From NCBI GenBank assembly GCA_013361015.1, contig JABWAN010000395.1, positions 1-5,904 on the forward strand: 5,904 nt of DNA. The letters are read 5' to 3'. The notes beneath the pieces are model-generated. The model was not told the DNA's origin, ran no database searches, and saw nothing but the letters and a program-made list of their open reading frames with translations. Source of the stretch: Candidatus Zhuqueibacterota bacterium (lineage in GTDB: Bacteria; Zhuqueibacterota; Zhuqueibacteria; Zhuqueibacterales; Zhuqueibacteraceae). Shown piece after piece: positions 5,285 to 5,904 of this stretch; the first letter of the stretch is position 1; each line of letters opens with the position of its first letter. Made by a program: the position numbers and the translations under genes.

Positions 5285-5904
5285 GCCGAGGCTCGAGGCG
5301 GTCCCGAGACCGCTCGATCGCGCCGAGGCCGACGAGGACTCCTCGCTCCCCCGGCGGCCCCGGCGGCTGCGGCCCTGATCGCGGGTCGAGCGGCGGTCGG
5401 CGCGACCGGCCGTCCATTCGGAAGGCGTCGCGATTTGCGGTAATGAGATGCGCGAACACCGAAAAATAGGCGGCCGTGCTGTCACCTTCGATTCCACGCA
5501 ACGAATCAAGGTCGATCGGCCGATCGAGCTGGCGTAGCGTCTGATCAATTCGTGAGGCCGCGCGGCCTACCGCTTCGCTGGCAGATTGGTCCGAAAGCTC
5601 TCGACCCGCGCGGCGAAGGACAGTGCGAAAGTTCGCGAGTTTTCCGACGACGAATCCGCGGGCGATTGCAGCCGCCTTCGTCAGATCGTCGGAAGTCCGA
5701 TATTGCTCGCGGCGGAGGAGCACATTTCCGGGCGAAAAGCCATTAACGACGGCGACAAGCCGGCCATAATCGGTGAGGAAGGCCAAGCCGATGCCGCGCT
5801 CCGCACAGGCGCCCATCAGCGGAACGCTGCACGAGACGCGACCGAAGCAGGCGATCGAACCCAGATTATTAAGCGGCACGCGAAGCTTTTCCTGGCGCTC
5901 GACG
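5202..5904 (-). CDS. cas1: Type I-C CRISPR-associated Cas1, partial and truncated
   Basis: Cas1 is the integrase that inserts new spacers into CRISPR arrays together with Cas2. The frame is open at the right edge, so the first ~25 residues lie outside; in-frame codons before the GTG at 5879 read REKLR and continue into VPLNNLGS, so that GTG is not the start. Type I-C hallmarks follow: LMGACAERGI, GNVLLRREQYR, the acidic metal ligand in LRGIEGD (Glu at 5489-5487), YFSVF, and GRSRRPPLD ending near 5382. Full-length I-C Cas1 is about 340 residues; only about 174 are present here. After the motif RRPPLDP the homology stops and the frame runs about 60 more codons through unrelated, Pro/Arg-rich sequence to a TGA at 5202. 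The C-terminal half, with the catalytic His and Asp, is missing, so the product should be inactive. In I-C loci cas4 precedes and cas2 plus the array follow; here neither cas2 nor repeats follow. Confidence 0.85.
   Translation of the reverse strand, partial: VERQEKLRVPLNNLGSIACFGRVSCSVPLMGACAERGIGLAFLTDYGRLVAVVNGFSPGNVLLRREQYRTSDDLTKAAAIARGFVVGKLANFRTVLRRAGRELSDQSASEAVGRAASRIDQTLRQLDRPIDLDSLRGIEGDSTAAYFSVFAHLITANRDAFRMDGRSRRPPLDPRSGPQPPGPPGERGVLVGLGAIERSRDRLEPRHEQIERALFVLDAIPARTARVARAAGL
5283..5381. other. GC-rich block of unknown origin at the cas1 breakpoint
   Basis: By direct count, 5281-5400 has about 79% GC, against about 52% in 5221-5280 and 63% in 5401-5460. Neither the cas1 frame nor the tail-protein frame makes recognisable protein here. 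The plus-strand frame from 5283 to the TGA at 5376-5378 has G or C in nearly every third position (about 29 of 31 codons). That is how the end of a gene from a very GC-rich genome would look, but the peptide (beginning VPRLEAVPRPLDRAEADED) is not one I recognise. It also holds a hairpin, 5293-5303 with 5308-5317. Confidence 0.45.

Noticed and set aside
5164..5469. Plus-strand Arg/Pro-rich frames over the GC-rich block
   Set aside because: Long frames are expected by chance at this GC content and the peptides are low complexity; only the short frame ending at 5378 was noted, as a composition signal.
5189..5548. A 119-residue minus-strand protein spanning cas1 and the tail fragment
   Set aside because: Its first part is a shadow frame of cas1 and only the last ~31 residues look real, so it is a product of the join and not one gene.

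Overview
The window reads almost entirely on the minus strand, from right to left. It carries five genes of one genome, then an abrupt change of sequence character near the right end, where a truncated CRISPR cas1 gene runs off the edge. GC is roughly in the mid-50s % over most of the window, with tightly packed genes and Shine-Dalgarno (SD) sequences of the AGGA type. The amidohydrolase, the DUF2157/GDYXXLXY pair and a protein tail ending in Phe suggest an environmental Gram-negative bacterium, possibly an uncultured candidate phylum of the FCB kind. That assignment is inference only; no taxonomic marker gene is present.

Layout in transcription order. (1) 5904-5202: an N-terminal part of a type I-C Cas1, open at the window edge. 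It is recognisable up to the conserved RRPPLD motif and then passes into unrelated sequence. (2) About 5283-5380: a block of about 79% GC that matches neither side. (3) 5189-5284: the last ~30 codons of another protein in a different frame. (4) 5019-4090: a six-helix membrane protein of unknown function. (5) 4062-3289: a secreted alpha/beta-hydrolase esterase with a complete catalytic triad, 27 bp downstream of the membrane protein. (6) 3243-3178: a long imperfect palindrome between genes. (7) 3147-1777: a DUF2157 polytopic membrane protein. (8) 1780-1157: a GDYXXLXY protein overlapping the DUF2157 gene by 4 bp (ATGA). (9) 998-129: a metal-dependent amidohydrolase, preceded by a dyad and a possible promoter. 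(10) 83-57: an intrinsic terminator closing the unit.

Genes 4019-region to 1157 could form one or two operons. The membrane protein and esterase are close enough for co-transcription, and the DUF2157 and GDYXXLXY genes are translationally coupled and known to occur together. The amidohydrolase probably has its own promoter and ends at the terminator. Nothing indicates a shared pathway for all five.

The most notable region is 5189-5904. A cas1 gene has lost its C-terminal half, including the part that carries two of the three metal ligands, and is joined to foreign GC-rich sequence and to the tail of another gene. This is either a real deletion or insertion at the edge of a type I-C locus, or a chimeric assembly join; the sequence alone cannot decide. 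I did not find a convincing new multi-gene system.
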